Below are positions 1 to 9,359 of a DNA stretch of 38,209 nt, piece by piece. Below the pieces are notes generated by a model that saw only the letters and a list, made by a program, of their open reading frames with translations, ran no database searches and had not been told where the DNA came from. Where the stretch lies: contig JAOUCZ010000012.1 of assembly GCA_029859505.1 (NCBI GenBank), forward strand, positions 1-38,209, read 5' to 3'. The stretch comes from Lysobacterales bacterium (GTDB lineage Bacteria; Pseudomonadota; Gammaproteobacteria; Xanthomonadales; SZUA-36). Made by a program: the position numbers and the translations under genes. Numbering within the stretch: position 1 is the first letter of the stretch; each line of letters opens with the position of its first letter.

Positions 1-1
1 T

Positions 2-139
2 GCAATGGCCCAGGGAATTTTACTGCGTCCAATAGGAAATGTTGTTTACTTCATGCCCCCTTACGTCATCAACGCCGATGAGATAAAGCTGATGGCGAAT
101 GTTGCCATGGCCGGTATCGATCTGGCGACCAGGGATTAG
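2..139 (+). CDS. bioA: BioA C-terminus (partial), adenosylmethionine-8-amino-7-oxononanoate aminotransferase
   Basis: Only the last 45 codons are in the window; the gene enters from the left edge and ends at TAG 137-139. The visible peptide ([19 protein letters not shown]) matches the conserved C-terminal end of class III PLP-dependent aminotransferases, and the 'LRP.GNVVY.MPPY' form is typical of BioA. BioA makes 7,8-diaminopelargonic acid in biotin synthesis, using S-adenosylmethionine as amino donor. In Pseudomonas bioA lies beside rsmE, close to the chp cluster, as here. The active-site lysine region lies outside the window, so another class III aminotransferase cannot be fully excluded. 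Confidence 0.75.
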   Translation, partial: AMAQGILLRPIGNVVYFMPPYVINADEIKLMANVAMAGIDLATRD

Positions 140-148
140 TCCGGGTCC

Positions 149-877
149 GTGCGACAGTCACGTATCTATACGTCGCAAGTGTTGCTGACGGCAGACAGTG
201 TGGAGTTGGAAGAACCGGCCAGTCACTACCTGACTCGTGTGCTGCGATTGTCGGAAGGTGATTCTCTGGTATTGTTCAATGGCGATGGCAGCGATTACTC
301 GGCAGAAGTATCGGGGATCACAAAAAAGCATGTTCTGGTCCGGCTCCTGGGCAGCAAGAAACCCGGCAACGAATCACCCCTGAAAATAACCCTGGTACAA
401 GCGATCTGCCGTGGTGAACGAATGGATTATGTTTTGCAGAAGGCCACGGAACTGGGTGTGCACAGTATCCAGCCGCTAAAAAGTCATCGGATTGAAGTTC
501 GCCTGGATGAAACCAGGCAAGCCAAACGCATGAAACACTGGCAGGGTGTTGTCATTTCAGCCTGTGAACAAAGTGGCCGCGCACGGGTACCTGAAGTAAA
601 GACACCGCTTTCCCTGGCTGAGTGGGTGACAAGCACGGTTAAGTCGCCAGGTTTAATGTTGGATCCAGTGGCTGAGAAAAGGCTGTCTGATGTGTCTGTT
701 ACCCTGGATTCCATCTCCATCCTGGTAGGGCCTGAAGGTGGTTTTACCGATGAAGAAATATCCAGTGCGCGTGCAAACGACGTCATGCCGGTGTCATTGG
801 GCCCCCGGATTTTACGAACTGAAACTGCGGGTCCTGCGGCTATTGCAGTATTGCAAGCAAAAAACGGTGGCTTTTAG
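149..877 (+). CDS. rsmE: RsmE, 16S rRNA m3U1498 methyltransferase
   Basis: The 242-residue protein has the usual RsmE length (about 243). The N-terminal PUA-like part begins RIYTSQ and includes HYLTRVLRL. The C-terminal SPOUT methyltransferase domain shows GERMDYVLQKATELGV, the ILVGPEGGFTDEE cofactor-binding knot and a final LGPRILRTETA segment. Together these are diagnostic of RsmE, which N3-methylates U1498 of 16S rRNA in the 30S subunit using SAM. The start is GTG at 149, nine bases after the bioA stop, so the two genes are probably co-transcribed. It converges on chpC with a 35-bp gap and no obvious terminator. The 100-aa minus-strand ORF inside it is a shadow. Confidence 0.95.
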   Translation: MRQSRIYTSQVLLTADSVELEEPASHYLTRVLRLSEGDSLVLFNGDGSDYSAEVSGITKKHVLVRLLGSKKPGNESPLKITLVQAICRGERMDYVLQKATELGVHSIQPLKSHRIEVRLDETRQAKRMKHWQGVVISACEQSGRARVPEVKTPLSLAEWVTSTVKSPGLMLDPVAEKRLSDVSVTLDSISILVGPEGGFTDEEISSARANDVMPVSLGPRILRTETAGPAAIAVLQAKNGGF

Positions 878-912
878 ACGATTCAGGCTGGGGTAAATCT
901 GCGGTAATCGCT

Positions 913-1371
913 TTAATTATTATAAGCAGCCATCTCAACAGTACGTGTCAGGTCACCCAGGTCCGGTATGATTGCCTTAAGACCTTCAATAGCCACTTCA
1001 CTGAACACGGTGTCTGGCAGATCATCAAGCTCGGTTTCAAACAGTGTTTCAGCACGTGCTTTTTTGAGCTTGGGCAAGCCCTTAATGACCAGGCCTATGT
1101 AGTTAACCTGGGTCGATTCCCCCAGGGTTTTGATGATCAGGATACGTGACTTTGAAGTGATCTTCGTTCTGGTGCCTTTTAGCATTCGCTCGTAATTGAT
1201 CACAGGTACCTGCCAGCCATTCCAGGCTATTTCGCCCAACAGCCATGCAGGACCTTGCTTGAAAGGTTCGGGTGAAGCGAACTCCAGTATTTCACCGACC
1301 GCGCTGTTGGGCAGCATGACATAATTGTCTGTCAGTGGAGCCAGGATTGTTCGGATTTCTTCGTTTACCAT
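913..1371 (-). CDS. chpC: ChpC-like CheW-domain protein of the Pil-Chp system
   Basis: A 152-residue protein made of one CheW-like domain, recognisable from WLLGEIAWNGWQVPVINYE and the valine/isoleucine-rich strands around ILIIKTL. CheW domains link chemoreceptors to a CheA-type kinase. It is the last gene of the operon: its ATG lies one base after the chpA stop codon, so translation is probably coupled. In Pseudomonas chpC is a CheW homologue that likewise follows chpA, separated by chpB. The name rests on this position and on the divergent, short form of the domain. The CheW family is sure; equivalence to ChpC is inferred. No chpD, chpE or chpB follows, because rsmE starts on the other strand. 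Confidence 0.8.
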   Translation of the reverse strand: MVNEEIRTILAPLTDNYVMLPNSAVGEILEFASPEPFKQGPAWLLGEIAWNGWQVPVINYERMLKGTRTKITSKSRILIIKTLGESTQVNYIGLVIKGLPKLKKARAETLFETELDDLPDTVFSEVAIEGLKAIIPDLGDLTRTVEMAAYNN

Positions 1372-1372
1372 T

Positions 1373-4300
1373 CTATTCCATCTCTTTGCGCAGCAGTGTT
1401 CTGACTTCCGATATCAACTCTGATTCTTTATACGGCTTGGAAAGATATGCGTTGGCACCCGCTTGCTTGCCCCGGTCCCGATGTTTCTTGCCTGCCCTGG
1501 AGGTGATCATAATGATGGGCACCTTGCGAAGTCTGGCATCGGCACGAACGTGCTCCGCGACCTGGTAGCCGTCCATGCGGGGCATTTCGATGTCAAGCAG
1601 CAACAGGTCGGGTACGCAGTCCTGCATTTTTTCAGTGGCCTCCACGCCATCTCTCGCGGTGATCACTTCAATGTCATAAGCCTCAAGGACACGGGTGGTC
1701 ACCTTACGCATGGTGATGGAGTCATCCGCCACCAGCGCCAAGGTTCTTTTTGGCCGTATATCAATGTTTTCAATGGGTGGTGCGGGGCGTGCTCCAGTCA
1801 GCACGGCCTGTCTGATCAATGGTCCCGCGTCGATGATGATGACAACCTGGCCATCTCCTGTGATGGTTCCGCCAAGAATACCCGGCACACTGTTGATCTG
1901 CGGGCCAACCGGTTTGACGACAATTTCCTTGTGGCCAAGAAGTGCGGACACCCGGAAAGCAGCACGTTGCTCGCCGGATTTGATCATCAGAATCGAGATG
2001 GTGTCTTCACCCAGCGGCGTTGTTGGTTCACCCAATAGCGGTTCCAGGTCAAGAATGGAGTATGACTCCCCGGCGAACTCATAAGCCGGTCTATCATGTG
2101 CCAGCAACTCCTCGTAATCGGCGGGCAGCATCCGCGCAACTCCGGCAACACTGGCGACCGGGATCATATAGGGATGCTCGCCGGCCGTTACGCTAATGAC
2201 CTGCATCACCGCCAGCGTGAATGGTATCCGGATGATGAAAGTACAGCCTTTGCCTTCTTCGGATTCGATCTCTATCGAGCCACCAATCTGTTTGATTTCG
2301 TTGCTGACCACATCCATGCCAACACCACGCCCGGAAAGGGTTGTGACGGTCTTGGATGTGGAAAAACCACTGTTCAGAATGAGTTGCTGTAACTGCTGAG
2401 GTGATCGCTCAGTGTCTTTGTCCATCAAGCCCTTCTCAATGGCGCGCTTCTTAATGGCCCCAAGATCTAAACCGGCTCCATCATCCTCAACACGCACGAT
2501 AAACTCGGTGGCTTCAGCTGCGACGGTTATGCTGATTTGCCCCTCTTCCGGCTTCTTGAGTTTTCGTCTTGCTGCGGGCTTTTCAATGCCATGTGCGATC
2601 GAGTTCCTTAGCAGATGCTCCAGTGGTGTGACAATCCTTTCCAGTACATTACGATCAAGCTGGTCACCACCACCGGTCATACGTAATTGCAGACGTGCGC
2701 GCTTTTTGGTTTCCTTGGCCGAGGTGCGTATGATCCGGCGCAGGCGCGGAGCGATGGTACCGAAATGCACCATTCGGGTTTGCATCAATCCTTCCTGCAG
2801 GTCTTTGCTGACCCGGGATTGCTGCACAAGCAGGGCTTCGGATTTGCGCGCCGAGGTGTCGAGTAATTCCTGTAGATTTAATAGATCTGAAACAGACTCC
2901 GTCAGGCTGCGCGATAATTGTTGCATGCCTGAGAAACGGTCCATTTCCAGTGGATCAAATTCTTCCGTGCCATCCGGCGCTTCCTGCTGATAGCGCGAAC
3001 GTATCTGGGTTTCAGTTTCAATTTCAAGTTTGCGGAACTGCTCCCGTATACGTGAGACGGTTACATCAAACTCCTTCAAATGGTCGCGCATCTGCCCGAC
3101 TTGTTGTTCAAGATGAGAGCGGAAAATACTGATTTCGCCAGCTGAATTGACCAGTGAATCAAGTAGGTCTGCATTGACACGGATCTGTTGTGAACCTGCG
3201 GTCTCCGCACTTGGTTCTTCACTGAACTCGGGTTCGCTCACTGGAACTGCAACATCAAGTATTTCCTGCAGTTCTTCAGGTGCAGGATCGATTGTAACCT
3301 GCTCCTGGAATGTTGCTTCAGGCTGCGTAGGCAATGCGGACAGGTCTTCGACTTGCTGGTTAAATAGTTTTAAAACATCTCCAGCCTGTGGTATTTCTCC
3401 CTGGCTGGCTTGCTCAGTCCACACGTTCAAACGGTCGCAACCCTGCTCCAGTACTTCAATTGCAGAAACCGTTGGGGACAGCGATTGGCCAGCAATACGC
3501 TCCAGCAACGTCTCCATGGAATGGCTGAGGTCGCCCAGGGCGTTGACACCAGCCATGCGAGCACCGCCTTTAAAGGTATGTATCTCACGCTGCAGGTTCT
3601 GGACGATTTCCAGGTCTGAAAGGTCGTCGCGCCAGGTATTCAGAAGTGAGTCACAACGCTCCAGAACCTCCGTTGCCTCTTCAAGGAAGATGCCCAGTAT
3701 CTCGCTGTCCACCTGTTCAATTGCAGCTTCTGCCGGCTCTTCTGCTTCTTCTTCTACTTCTTCTACTTCTTCTACTTCTTCTACTTCTTCTACTTCCTCT
3801 TCTACTTCTTCTACTTCCTCTTCTACTTCTTCTACTTCCTCTTTTACTTCTTCCTCTTCTGCCTCGCTGTGCTCTTCAATTGCTTCGGTGATTTCTGCTG
3901 CCTGTTCGCTTTCAGAAGTTTCAGGTTCCTGTACGGGCTCTTCCTGCTGTTCCGGTTGTGGAACTTCGTATTCAACTGTCAGAGCAATTAGTTGCTCAAT
4001 CTGGTTTTCCTCATCACCAGCGAGTTCTGCTTCCGGATCGCCTTCATGCACTGCCAGGCATGTTTCAAAGTGAGCCAGGCTGGTGGCAACCATCCACATT
4101 GCAGTGTCGCTGAATGCCTTCCCACTCTGGCGTTGTGCTTCAAGAAAACCTTCCAGTGTTTTGGCGACGTCCGATTCCCTGCCCAATGGATCGAGAGCGG
4201 TGGTTCCGGCAATAGTATGAATGGCGATAACTTCGTCTTCGTTTGCAGTACTGTTTCGGTCCCTTGAGATGCGCTCCATCAGGCCAGACAGAACAGCAAG

Positions 4301-6646
4301 CTTTTCAGTCAGCTCCTTACTTACCAGTTCTTTCAGAGTAGGTTTGGTAGCCTTCTCAGTGGCGCCGGCAGCTGTTGGTTCCGTTTTGGTAACGGCATCA
4401 CTTGGCAACAGGACAGCGATCGAAGGCGGTAAGGCCTCGCCCAGGGCTGTCCAGTCAGGTGGATTACCAGCGGCAATGCTGTCTGCCTGCAGGGAAAGCG
4501 CTTCAATCGCTTTGGGGGTCAGTTCCGAAGGCTCCTGTTTTAGTCTTTGCTGCATGGCAGGTAGTACAGCCTCGGCCAGGCGGACTACACGTACAACATC
4601 TTCAACTGATTCGATGCTGCCTTCCAGCAAGTGATTGAGAAGCTCTTCGATGTGCCAGGAAAAATCACCCAACTCATTCGCACCCACCATGCGCCCACTG
4701 CCCTTAAGTGTATGGAATCCACGGCGAATTTCGGTTAACAGCTCGGAATTTTCCTGATGTTGCATCCACTGAGGAATCCGCTCACCTAACATTGAGGCAA
4801 CGGTTTCGTATTCCTCAAGGAATACATCCAGCAATTCAGGGTCAATTGTCAGTGGTTGTAATGTGCCACCGTCATCAGGTTTGCGTTCTGTTTGCCTGGG
4901 TGTTGGTACTGCCGGAGTTACCTTGACCGCTTCCATTTCCCCAACTGGCAGTCGCTCAAGGCGTTCTTTGAGTATTTCGAAAAATCGCTGACGATTGTCC
5001 TGGTGATCACGACAGCCAGCAAGGTAGAGCTCGAATGCCGCAACCGCATCGGTGACGATTTCCAGTTTGTCTGGCTCTACGGCAGACTCCGTCCTTGCGT
5101 GACGCAGCAGGTTGTCGAGTGCATTGCGTAATTTCAGTGCCAATGATGCCGTTTCTGATTCACCAATTAATTCCAGGGCGCCTGCAATATGTTCCATTGG
5201 GCTGTTAAAATCTGCGTCAGAATCACCTTTGAAATGACTACGTACACCATCTTGAACGTGGTGGAGGCTGGTAACGGTCTCGCCCAGCAAATGCGTACGG
5301 ATTCGGCGTATCTCGTGCCCGGGCAGATCAATATAGGCCTTTTCCTGGTCTGCCAGAAGTGGCTCACCAAGGGTGGTGATCTGTTCTTCCAGAACGGATT
5401 CAACCCGTATCAGTTCCCCCGCTAACTCCATCAACACTGATTTATCTGAATCAACGTCGGAGTCTGATTCGGGGTTTTCGTCGACTGCGAATGCCGGTAT
5501 CAGTTTCTCGATGGATTGAGAGGAATCACCCAGGCCCATCATTTTTAAAGTGTCTTTGAGCCTCAGCAGGGCTTCATGACTCTGTTCTCGACTTTCGGGT
5601 CTTATTTCACCGGTCCGCAACTCGAGATCAAGAGCATCCTTGACCAGGGAGAACTCATCTCGAACTGCTGCACCCAGTGATATATATAGCTCGCGATTGC
5701 GGCCCGTGACCGCTCCGCGGGCACGAATCAAAACGTCGCGATCGGGTACAAGTTCCTGAAGCTGGAATCGTTCCCGGAGTTGATCCACCGCTTCACTACC
5801 CGGCTTAGCCTGTGCGATATGAAACAACAGGGCCTGGGAGAGGGCGTTGGCCGATTCAGCATCGGTGGTCTCTTCGCCACCCTCAGATAGAGTCTTGATA
5901 ATCAGGTGCAAACGGGCAAAAAGGCGCCGCAGGTGCATATCATTATCGGTAACACCATCAAGTAAGCCGCCAATCACTTTTGCTGCGATCCACCACAGGC
6001 GCCGCAGGTCTATTCTATTGAGGCGATGGTGCAGTGTTTCACATACTGAGAGCAGCGGTGACAGCCGTTCAATGTCCTGTTGTTGCTGCAACCAGCGAAG
6101 CAGGGCGCTTTCCCACTGGCGGCGCATACGCTGGGCAAATTCGCCAAAGGGTTCATCGAAGACTGGCTGGTGCTCACCTGCGCCGATTTCCAGTTCCGGT
6201 AACGGTACATCCAGGCTGGGGGCGAACAGTGTGGCTTCGGATACAATGTTGGCATTGTAAGCAGCACGTAACTCGTTAATTACCGGCAACAATAAAATGG
6301 GTAGATCATGGTGACCGGCTTGTAAGCGGTCCAGGTATGAAGGTACCACAACGATGGCATCCATCATGGCGCCATATGCTTTTTGCCGGTCGCGGATATT
6401 TGAGTCCCTGAGTTCATCGCAAACCGAGATCATTTCTTCGATCACGAGTGTGGCACCTTGCAACATCAAAGCCTCGAAGGTGTACTTTAACTGAAGCAGG
6501 TGCTCTGCGGTATTTTCGACAGCGTCACTATTACTGGCACTGTTGGCAATGTGTTCAACCTGGGTGCGGATCTGGTTCAGGTGTTTGTCCAGATCCGGGC
6601 GAACCCAGGTCAATACAGTGCTTACATTTGAGCCTTCTAGTAACAT
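1373..6646 (-). CDS. chpA: ChpA/PilL, multi-Hpt hybrid histidine kinase of the type IV pilus chemosensory system
   Basis: A 1757-residue CheA-type kinase that controls type IV pilus motors. Approximate layout: N-terminal PilL-type helical/Hpt-like region (1-560); a canonical Hpt with FHTLKGSGRM (His ~644); a degenerate Hpt-like stretch with AIHTIAG (~809); a Glu/Val-rich tract (929-970); a second canonical Hpt with IHTFKGGARM (His ~1023); a dimerisation region (1155-1310); an HATPase with N box HLLRNSIAHGIE, DDGAGL and GRGVGMD (1335-1475); a CheW domain (1480-1615); and a C-terminal receiver with phospho-Asp ~1685 in LLDIEMPR and Lys in LSKPY. P. aeruginosa ChpA is larger, with more Hpt-type sites. 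ATG at 6646 follows GGGAG at good spacing. It sits 62 bp after pilJ. The many plus-strand ORFs over it are shadows. Confidence 0.95.
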   Translation of the reverse strand: MLLEGSNVSTVLTWVRPDLDKHLNQIRTQVEHIANSASNSDAVENTAEHLLQLKYTFEALMLQGATLVIEEMISVCDELRDSNIRDRQKAYGAMMDAIVVVPSYLDRLQAGHHDLPILLLPVINELRAAYNANIVSEATLFAPSLDVPLPELEIGAGEHQPVFDEPFGEFAQRMRRQWESALLRWLQQQQDIERLSPLLSVCETLHHRLNRIDLRRLWWIAAKVIGGLLDGVTDNDMHLRRLFARLHLIIKTLSEGGEETTDAESANALSQALLFHIAQAKPGSEAVDQLRERFQLQELVPDRDVLIRARGAVTGRNRELYISLGAAVRDEFSLVKDALDLELRTGEIRPESREQSHEALLRLKDTLKMMGLGDSSQSIEKLIPAFAVDENPESDSDVDSDKSVLMELAGELIRVESVLEEQITTLGEPLLADQEKAYIDLPGHEIRRIRTHLLGETVTSLHHVQDGVRSHFKGDSDADFNSPMEHIAGALELIGESETASLALKLRNALDNLLRHARTESAVEPDKLEIVTDAVAAFELYLAGCRDHQDNRQRFFEILKERLERLPVGEMEAVKVTPAVPTPRQTERKPDDGGTLQPLTIDPELLDVFLEEYETVASMLGERIPQWMQHQENSELLTEIRRGFHTLKGSGRMVGANELGDFSWHIEELLNHLLEGSIESVEDVVRVVRLAEAVLPAMQQRLKQEPSELTPKAIEALSLQADSIAAGNPPDWTALGEALPPSIAVLLPSDAVTKTEPTAAGATEKATKPTLKELVSKELTEKLAVLSGLMERISRDRNSTANEDEVIAIHTIAGTTALDPLGRESDVAKTLEGFLEAQRQSGKAFSDTAMWMVATSLAHFETCLAVHEGDPEAELAGDEENQIEQLIALTVEYEVPQPEQQEEPVQEPETSESEQAAEITEAIEEHSEAEEEEVKEEVEEVEEEVEEVEEEVEEVEEVEEVEEVEEEAEEPAEAAIEQVDSEILGIFLEEATEVLERCDSLLNTWRDDLSDLEIVQNLQREIHTFKGGARMAGVNALGDLSHSMETLLERIAGQSLSPTVSAIEVLEQGCDRLNVWTEQASQGEIPQAGDVLKLFNQQVEDLSALPTQPEATFQEQVTIDPAPEELQEILDVAVPVSEPEFSEEPSAETAGSQQIRVNADLLDSLVNSAGEISIFRSHLEQQVGQMRDHLKEFDVTVSRIREQFRKLEIETETQIRSRYQQEAPDGTEEFDPLEMDRFSGMQQLSRSLTESVSDLLNLQELLDTSARKSEALLVQQSRVSKDLQEGLMQTRMVHFGTIAPRLRRIIRTSAKETKKRARLQLRMTGGGDQLDRNVLERIVTPLEHLLRNSIAHGIEKPAARRKLKKPEEGQISITVAAEATEFIVRVEDDGAGLDLGAIKKRAIEKGLMDKDTERSPQQLQQLILNSGFSTSKTVTTLSGRGVGMDVVSNEIKQIGGSIEIESEEGKGCTFIIRIPFTLAVMQVISVTAGEHPYMIPVASVAGVARMLPADYEELLAHDRPAYEFAGESYSILDLEPLLGEPTTPLGEDTISILMIKSGEQRAAFRVSALLGHKEIVVKPVGPQINSVPGILGGTITGDGQVVIIIDAGPLIRQAVLTGARPAPPIENIDIRPKRTLALVADDSITMRKVTTRVLEAYDIEVITARDGVEATEKMQDCVPDLLLLDIEMPRMDGYQVAEHVRADARLRKVPIIMITSRAGKKHRDRGKQAGANAYLSKPYKESELISEVRTLLRKEME
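3737..3862 (-). repeat. 9-bp tandem repeat (GAA-GAA-GTA) coding a Glu-Glu-Val tract in ChpA
   Basis: On the plus strand this reads as repeated 'cttctactt' units, seen clearly from about 3748 to 3840. On the coding strand it gives EEV units with interspersed EEEV (12-bp) variants, about ten units in all. The period is a multiple of three, so unit gain or loss would keep the chpA frame. The tract lies in the linker between the degenerate Hpt-like stretch and the second canonical Hpt. The flanking protein is also Glu-rich. The plus-strand Ser/Thr and poly-Leu ORFs here (3147-4073, 3646-3891) are by-products of the repeat. Confidence 0.9.
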
Positions 6647-6708
6647 CAGCCGGCTCCCGAAGCTTCTATGCCGAAGGATGGATCTGGCTTGTTGGTCATT
6701 ATTCTCAT

Positions 6709-8742
6709 TCAGTCTTCTTCTGGTAATTTGAAGTCGGTTACTGAATCGCTGAGTTGCATGACAAGCTCAGCCAGTTCATCTACTGACTGCGCAGCCAGTG
6801 TACTGCCTTCGGACGCCTGGATAGACAGCTCCTGCACGCTCTTCATCAATACTGAAATATCAGTGGCTGTCGCGGACTGTGCGTGAGCCTCTTCCGAAAT
6901 ATCGGCTATCAAATTTGACAAATCTGATGATACCAACTGGATCTGCTCCAGCGCTGTTCCCGCATCTTCCGCCAGGCGGGCTCCACTAACAACCTCTGAT
7001 ATCGTTGACTCCATTGATACAACTGCTTCATAAGTATCAGTCTGAATAGTCTGTACCAGGGACTCAATTCTTCGGGTGGAGTGGGTGGCGCTTTCTGCCA
7101 GTTGTTGAACCTCATCGGCCACCACAGCAAACCCCTTGCCGGCCCCTCCCGCTGAAGCTGCCTGTATAGCAGCATTTAGAGCAAGTACATTGGTTTGCTC
7201 GGCAAAGCCATTGATTAATTCCACGATATCACCGATCTCCTGAGTCGATTCACCCAGTCGCTTGATACGCTTGGAGGTCCCCTGGATTTGGTCACGAATG
7301 GTATCCATACCATTGATGGTTTCCCTGACTTTCACTCCACCTGTATGCGCAATGTTCAGAGACCTGTGGGCTACTTCAGTAGACTCGCTTGACCGATTGG
7401 CCATGCTGTCAAACGACAGTGCCATTTTTTCTACATTTTTTGTTGCCTCACCAACCTGTGCAGCCTGTTCGGCTGCCGCCTTGGCCAGTTCCGAAGTTGA
7501 TTTTCGGGTTTTCACGGCAGAGCCGGCAACTTCATGGGCGGTGAACTTGATGCCCTTGACCAGTTCACGTAATTGTTCTATCGCAAAATTAACCGAGTCC
7601 GCAATCGCACCGGTAATGTCTTCGGTGACCGTTGCCTGTACTGTGAGGTCACCATCGGCAAGGGAGCTCATTTCATCCAGCAGTTGCAGAATGGCTTCCT
7701 GGTTTTTCTTGTTGTTTCTTGCCGCGATTTTTGCCCGTCGGCGCTCTGCAGAAAGAAATGAGTACACCAGTATCCAGACCATGGACACCATCACTGCCAA
7801 ACCGATGACAGCCGCGGTCAAGGATGGCCATATCCGCGATTGCGGTAGCATTGCGATAGAGCTTTTAAGGGAAATCGCGTTATCAAAGACCTCGCGGCTT
7901 CCAAGAAAGATTTCATCTGCTGCACCGCGAACTTCAAACAGATCACTGGAAGAGTCGAGGATGGTGCCAATTTGCGGCTTGATGTTTTCAAACAGTGTCT
8001 TGACCTTTCCCAGGGACTGAAGTGCTGTTGTGTTACGCACCTGGGTAATCCCCAGTCCCGAGTTGCCCCGTAACAGGGCGGTTAGCACCTGCTCGAACAA
8101 ACGCTGGTCCTTGGCGAGGTTCTCAGCGGCACTGACTGCATTGCTTCCACCTTGCAGGACCTCCGAAACGCGCCGTAGAATCCGGTCTGCCAATACCAAT
8201 TGACGACTCGCAAAGACCAGCTGGTTTGACGGAGCACCACTTTGTGTAAGGGCTTTAATAGCAGAGTCGGTGTTCTTCTGGATGCCAGGAATGTTGTCCT
8301 GAACAACATTGCTTGCCATTGCAAGCTCCAGTATCAATTTTTCTCGGTCAAGAATACTCGAGGCATTGGTACTCATGCGGTCCCAGCTCAGGTTAAGCTG
8401 TTTCATCGGCATCGTAACAGCCCGGGGAGTAGGTGGCAGGTCGCCCGAGACAGAGCCGGAGCGTAAAGTCCTCATTGCAGCTGCGATGGCCTTGCGGGAG
8501 CTACCAAGTTCGAGAAAGGCATCAAGATTGCCTGCAGCTGCCTCGCCGGCCGATTTGGCCAGTTGCTGGGATGTGACCTGAACATCCGTCACATGAGACA
8601 TCCACTCCTGCTCGTTTTGTGCATCGTTTGCGAGTTTGAAGAATGTGGTTGCAACAAAAATTAGCGAGACAATCAGTAAACCTGTCGCCATGAGAAGACT
8701 CATGGAACGTTGGCTTTTAATTTTTGGTTGTGATTTATTCAT
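6709..8742 (-). CDS. pilJ: PilJ, methyl-accepting chemoreceptor of the Pil-Chp system
   Basis: A 677-residue inner-membrane chemoreceptor. Transmembrane segments are near residues 14-37 (SLLMATGLLIVSLIFVATTF) and 305-329 (WPSLTAAVIGLAVMVSMVWI), bounding a ~270-residue periplasmic sensor region of PilJ type. A HAMP-like region follows (~350-395). The signalling hairpin tip is at ~513-552 (FAEQTNVLALNAAIQAA, then GKGFAVVADEVQQLAE). PilJ senses surface contact or pilin and passes the signal through PilI to ChpA. It lies 17 bp downstream of pilI and 62 bp upstream of chpA, in operon order. No methyltransferase (pilK) or methylesterase (chpB) gene lies nearby, so how this receptor adapts is not evident from the window. 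Confidence 0.95.
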   Translation of the reverse strand: MNKSQPKIKSQRSMSLLMATGLLIVSLIFVATTFFKLANDAQNEQEWMSHVTDVQVTSQQLAKSAGEAAAGNLDAFLELGSSRKAIAAAMRTLRSGSVSGDLPPTPRAVTMPMKQLNLSWDRMSTNASSILDREKLILELAMASNVVQDNIPGIQKNTDSAIKALTQSGAPSNQLVFASRQLVLADRILRRVSEVLQGGSNAVSAAENLAKDQRLFEQVLTALLRGNSGLGITQVRNTTALQSLGKVKTLFENIKPQIGTILDSSSDLFEVRGAADEIFLGSREVFDNAISLKSSIAMLPQSRIWPSLTAAVIGLAVMVSMVWILVYSFLSAERRRAKIAARNNKKNQEAILQLLDEMSSLADGDLTVQATVTEDITGAIADSVNFAIEQLRELVKGIKFTAHEVAGSAVKTRKSTSELAKAAAEQAAQVGEATKNVEKMALSFDSMANRSSESTEVAHRSLNIAHTGGVKVRETINGMDTIRDQIQGTSKRIKRLGESTQEIGDIVELINGFAEQTNVLALNAAIQAASAGGAGKGFAVVADEVQQLAESATHSTRRIESLVQTIQTDTYEAVVSMESTISEVVSGARLAEDAGTALEQIQLVSSDLSNLIADISEEAHAQSATATDISVLMKSVQELSIQASEGSTLAAQSVDELAELVMQLSDSVTDFKLPEED

Positions 8743-8759
8743 TCATTTTCCTATGCTGC

Positions 8760-9302
8760 TCAGGCCGCAGCGCCATTTAGGAACTCGTTTGTTGAAAACA
8801 GGATATCCAGATTCAGTTCCTGCCAGACGTCTTTACCGGACCGATACTGCTTTTGCACATAATTCATCATCGGGGAACTCTTCGGTAATCTGATGTTCTT
8901 GCCTTCGTCACTGACAAAATGACGTTGACCGAATACCTCATCTACAAGCAAACCAACGGGCCGCCCATGCAGGCTTGCTGCCAGAAGTCGTGTGCGCATG
9001 GAAACAGTTGATCTTCTCCCGTTAAGAAACCAGGCAAGATCAATAATGGTCAACAGGTCACCACGAACGTTGGCCAGGCCCAGTATCCATGGCTTGGTGC
9101 CAGGCACAGGAGTGAATGCCGGAATCGGCAGAAACTCATGTACTTGTTGCACGTTACAGGCCAGACGTTCATTGCCGATACGAAAAATGACACCGGCCCA
9201 TTCACCACTGTTTTCCTGCCCGTCAATCTGGCCCGGTTCGAAGTCCAGGCTTCGCCGTTCGTAATCCAGCAGTTTTTCAAGCGATGTATTAACGGTGCTC
9301 AT
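8760..9302 (-). CDS. pilI: PilI, CheW-like coupling protein
   Basis: A 180-residue CheW-domain protein. The domain starts near residue 37 (VIFRIGNERLACNVQQV) and contains the characteristic WILGLANVRGDLLTIIDL segment and GLLVDEVFGQ. CheW-type adaptors bridge the receptor tip and the P5-like domain of the kinase, here PilJ and ChpA. The ATG at 9302 is 57 bp from the pilG stop and the gene ends 17 bp before pilJ, matching the pilG-(pilH)-pilI-pilJ order of Pseudomonas and Xanthomonas. The ~36-residue N-terminal extension (LEKLLDYERRSL) is also a feature of PilI proteins. Confidence 0.93.
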   Translation of the reverse strand: MSTVNTSLEKLLDYERRSLDFEPGQIDGQENSGEWAGVIFRIGNERLACNVQQVHEFLPIPAFTPVPGTKPWILGLANVRGDLLTIIDLAWFLNGRRSTVSMRTRLLAASLHGRPVGLLVDEVFGQRHFVSDEGKNIRLPKSSPMMNYVQKQYRSGKDVWQELNLDILFSTNEFLNGAAA

Positions 9303-9359
9303 GATTTTTGACCCCGAGGATTATGATTCTTGGACCCGGAAACACAGTATGTTTTGGTA

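Noticed and set aside
1335-6279. Many plus-strand ORFs antisense to chpA, up to 308 aa (e.g. 1463-2038, 2412-2990, 3147-4073)
   Set aside because: They mirror chpA codons, have low-complexity Ser/Leu-rich translations near the repeat and no protein family resemblance; chpA is unambiguous.
7262-8020. 252-aa plus-strand ORF over pilJ
   Set aside because: Antisense shadow of a clear chemoreceptor gene; composition is not protein-like.
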